Source: GCA-016699975 sp964420045 (GTDB lineage: Bacteria; Patescibacteriota; Minisyncoccia; Moranbacterales; UBA1568). From it: a DNA stretch of 33,416 nucleotides. The stretch's first letter is position 1. Each line of letters starts with the position of its first letter. Shown piece by piece: positions 31,774 to 33,416 of the stretch. Below the pieces are notes generated by a model that saw only the letters and a program-made list of their open reading frames with translations, did no database searches and was not told where the DNA came from. Location of the stretch: positions 1-33,416 of the forward strand of contig CAYQPQ010000015.1 of NCBI GenBank assembly GCA_964420045.1, given 5' to 3'. The position numbers and the translations under genes were made by a program.

Positions 31774-32937
31774 CTACCGATTCCCTTTCGCCCGATTGTG
31801 CGTCTTGCAGAGCAATTGACAGTTCTTGGCGGAAGTCTCGCCGCCTTTGCTCCAGGCAGTCACATGGTCGGCATCCATATCAGCAAGATCCCACACCTTC
31901 TCTCTATTCGCATCGTGCCCAATCGCGCAGTGTGGACAATTCGATTCGCCCTTCGCCGCAGCGGCTTGCGTTTGCATCGTATACACCGATTTCTTAGTTG
32001 CCTCGTCAAAAACACGGACATTCAAGAGTTTCGCGTCAGTCGAACCGCCAAGCACATACTCGAAAACACCCTTCCGATTCTTTACATACGGATCGGCATA
32101 GAGCGCGCGCACCTTGTTTGAAATTTTCTTCGGATCGTAGGCGTTCTTGTGATACGTTTCGTACAATCGCCCCCACTCGAGTCCGCGCATTTCGCTCTCG
32201 ACATCCGTAAACACGCCCGACACCCAATCGATCACGGTGTTGAAATACGTCTTCAGTTCGGTAATATCCGCATCCTTCCGGTGGCGACTCATATACTCGC
32301 CGATTTCTCCCTGGCTCACCCAGTCGAGCGCGCATGCCAAAAAATCCTGCCGATTCACCGCACCCGATACATACGCGCTCCATTTGCTCGTATTGGCATT
32401 TTGGCTATTGCTGAATTCTTCCTTGGCAAGTGTCACGAACGGTCCGGAATACACCGCATTCAAAAGTTCCTGATTGTTGAGCGGCACGCCAGCGATATTG
32501 ATGGTCTTGAACCATTCTTTGATTTCGCTTTCTTCTCCTTTACATTCATAAATCAAGAGCTTCGTCTCCAGTATCCTAGACTGCCTGTCCTTCGCCATAC
32601 CGCTAAAATTCTGCGGCATGCCATTTCCGTCTTTCATGGCGAATTTATCGGTGACAAACCGCCCGATACTCGTGATGCGCTGCTGCCCGTCCAAAACTTC
32701 GAACGTCCCCTCGTCCACTGTATTGAAATAGATGAGTCCGATCGGGTAGCCCTTGAGGATCGACTCGATCACCGCCACATCCCGCTTGCCGTCGGCGTAG
32801 ATATAGTTCCGTTGATATTCCGGCTGGATAGTGAGCATTCCGGACAAGCCGAAGAGTCCTTTTCCTTCAAGTTCGTTGTACACGAACCCTTCGCAAATAT
32901 CCTTCACTGAAATATCCGTTCGCAGTGTCGTTTTCAT
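31774..32937 (-). CDS. DUF262 (GmrS-like) and HNH domain nuclease-like protein
   Basis: The 387-residue protein has an N-terminal DUF262 domain, with PEYQRNYIY and the DGQQRITSI motif at about residues 80-90 that in the ParB-like GmrS fold binds and hydrolyses nucleotides. It ends in an HNH domain at about residues 335-386, with CPHC, DADHVTAWSKGGETSAKNCQLLC and KTHNRAKGN, which contains the His pair and Asn of the HNH active site. Family members of this kind include GmrSD type IV restriction enzymes and other anti-phage nucleases. The ATG overlaps the stop of the Fic-domain gene by four bases, so the two are made together. The location after a tRNA gene fits an accessory module. Confidence 0.88.
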   Translation of the reverse strand: MKTTLRTDISVKDICEGFVYNELEGKGLFGLSGMLTIQPEYQRNYIYADGKRDVAVIESILKGYPIGLIYFNTVDEGTFEVLDGQQRITSIGRFVTDKFAMKDGNGMPQNFSGMAKDRQSRILETKLLIYECKGEESEIKEWFKTINIAGVPLNNQELLNAVYSGPFVTLAKEEFSNSQNANTSKWSAYVSGAVNRQDFLACALDWVSQGEIGEYMSRHRKDADITELKTYFNTVIDWVSGVFTDVESEMRGLEWGRLYETYHKNAYDPKKISNKVRALYADPYVKNRKGVFEYVLGGSTDAKLLNVRVFDEATKKSVYTMQTQAAAAKGESNCPHCAIGHDANREKVWDLADMDADHVTAWSKGGETSAKNCQLLCKTHNRAKGNR

Positions 32938-33416
32938 GATGATTTTCTTAAAAGTAACAGCACGAGACCAATCATACGGTCTTTATCGCTCGGCTTTGAT
33001 TCGGCAATGAGAAGCGTCAATGTCGTAAGCGTCTCGGGCGTAATCATGCCGGAGAAATCAATTCCTGTCCTCCGCAAGAACCACACAAACGAGAAAGCTC
33101 CCGTACGTTTGTTGCCATCGGTAAAGGGATGATTCTTGATCACAAAATACAAAAGATGCGCCGCCTTCTCTTCCACTGTCCCATACGCATCCTTGCCGAA
33201 GATTGCCTGCAAAACATTACCCACAATTCCCTCCAGAGATTTGGGTTGTCTCTCCTGTGCAAAGAGTTCCGTCGCCTCGCCCTTTTCCGCGAGTTCCCGT
33301 TTGAACAGTGCAACGTCAGCATACAATTCATCAGCCGTAAGCGACACGTCTTTTTTGGTAAATCCCGACTGAGGCAACCCCGCTTCATCATATGATCGCA
33401 AAGAAAACCACGTCCC
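32934..33416 (-). CDS. Fic/Doc-domain protein, C-terminal part (runs off the window)
   Basis: The frame is open to the window edge, so only the last 160 residues are seen. It carries HPFTDGNKRTGAF, a Fic-type active-site motif with Lys after Asn and no second Arg, closer to Doc (a kinase toxin of elongation factor Tu) than to classical AMPylators. The segments LFAQERQPKSLEGIVGNVLQAIFG and EKAAHLLYFVIKNHPF resemble the C-terminal Fic region of RhuM/virulence-type fusion proteins, which suggests a longer N-terminal part outside the window. An in-frame TTG at 33401 is not a credible start. The stop overlaps the DUF262-HNH start by four bases. Confidence 0.85.
   Translation of the reverse strand, partial: GTWFSLRSYDEAGLPQSGFTKKDVSLTADELYADVALFKRELAEKGEATELFAQERQPKSLEGIVGNVLQAIFGKDAYGTVEEKAAHLLYFVIKNHPFTDGNKRTGAFSFVWFLRRTGIDFSGMITPETLTTLTLLIAESKPSDKDRMIGLVLLLLRKSS

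Overview
The window reads as a chromosomal stretch of a member of the Candidate Phyla Radiation (Patescibacteria, most likely a Parcubacteria-like lineage). This is an inference from content: an archaeal/eukaryotic-type aspartyl-tRNA synthetase together with a GatB amidotransferase subunit, an archaeal-type UPF0200 nucleotide kinase, a multi-pass membrane histidine kinase and a stand-alone receiver protein, Cys-rich surface proteins, tRNAs without encoded CCA, and many housekeeping genes with weak or absent Shine-Dalgarno sequences. No taxonomic marker such as 16S rRNA is present. Almost every gene is on the minus strand; only dnaE, miaA and the two tRNA-Arg genes are on the plus strand.

Layout from left to right. 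0.1-5.3 kb: envelope module with an LCP glycopolymer transferase, a GT4 glycosyltransferase and mreD-mreC-mreB. 5.4-10.1 kb: aspS, a receiver-domain protein, a GT2 glycosyltransferase, tRNA-Arg(CCG) with a strong hairpin terminator, and a membrane histidine kinase. 10.14-10.27 kb: a 121-bp transposase-less element with 17-bp perfect terminal inverted repeats and a 5-bp target duplication. 10.3-13.2 kb: a three-gene operon (PurD-like ATP-grasp ligase, EamA exporter, GNAT acetyltransferase) behind a consensus promoter. 13.4-16.7 kb: a Cys-rich membrane-anchored protein that appears frameshifted, then rnc, a repeat-rich gap, nusB, rpmF and rnhB. 16.7-19.2 kb: a secreted repeat protein and a membrane-anchored companion. 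19.5-29.2 kb: dnaE, miaA, gatB and a UPF0200 kinase, with three small accessory transcription units lying between them. 29.3-31.3 kb: a GT4 glycosyltransferase, a Wzz-like protein and tRNA-Arg(TCG). 31.3-33.4 kb: a GFA/CENP-V domain protein and an overlapping pair made of a DUF262-HNH nuclease-like protein and a Fic/Doc-domain protein cut by the window edge.

Most notable points. (1) The three accessory units between dnaE and the UPF0200 kinase each have a TTGACA-type promoter, a strong Shine-Dalgarno and a hairpin terminator, unlike their housekeeping neighbours. Two of them also have an intrinsic terminator inside the leader, and one of those has a nearly perfect competing anti-terminator. 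(2) DnaE and MiaA both carry extra protein segments encoded by degenerate short repeats that share words between the two genes. (3) The Fic-DUF262-HNH pair looks like a defence or toxin unit. (4) The ligase-exporter-acetyltransferase operon could make and export an unknown small molecule.
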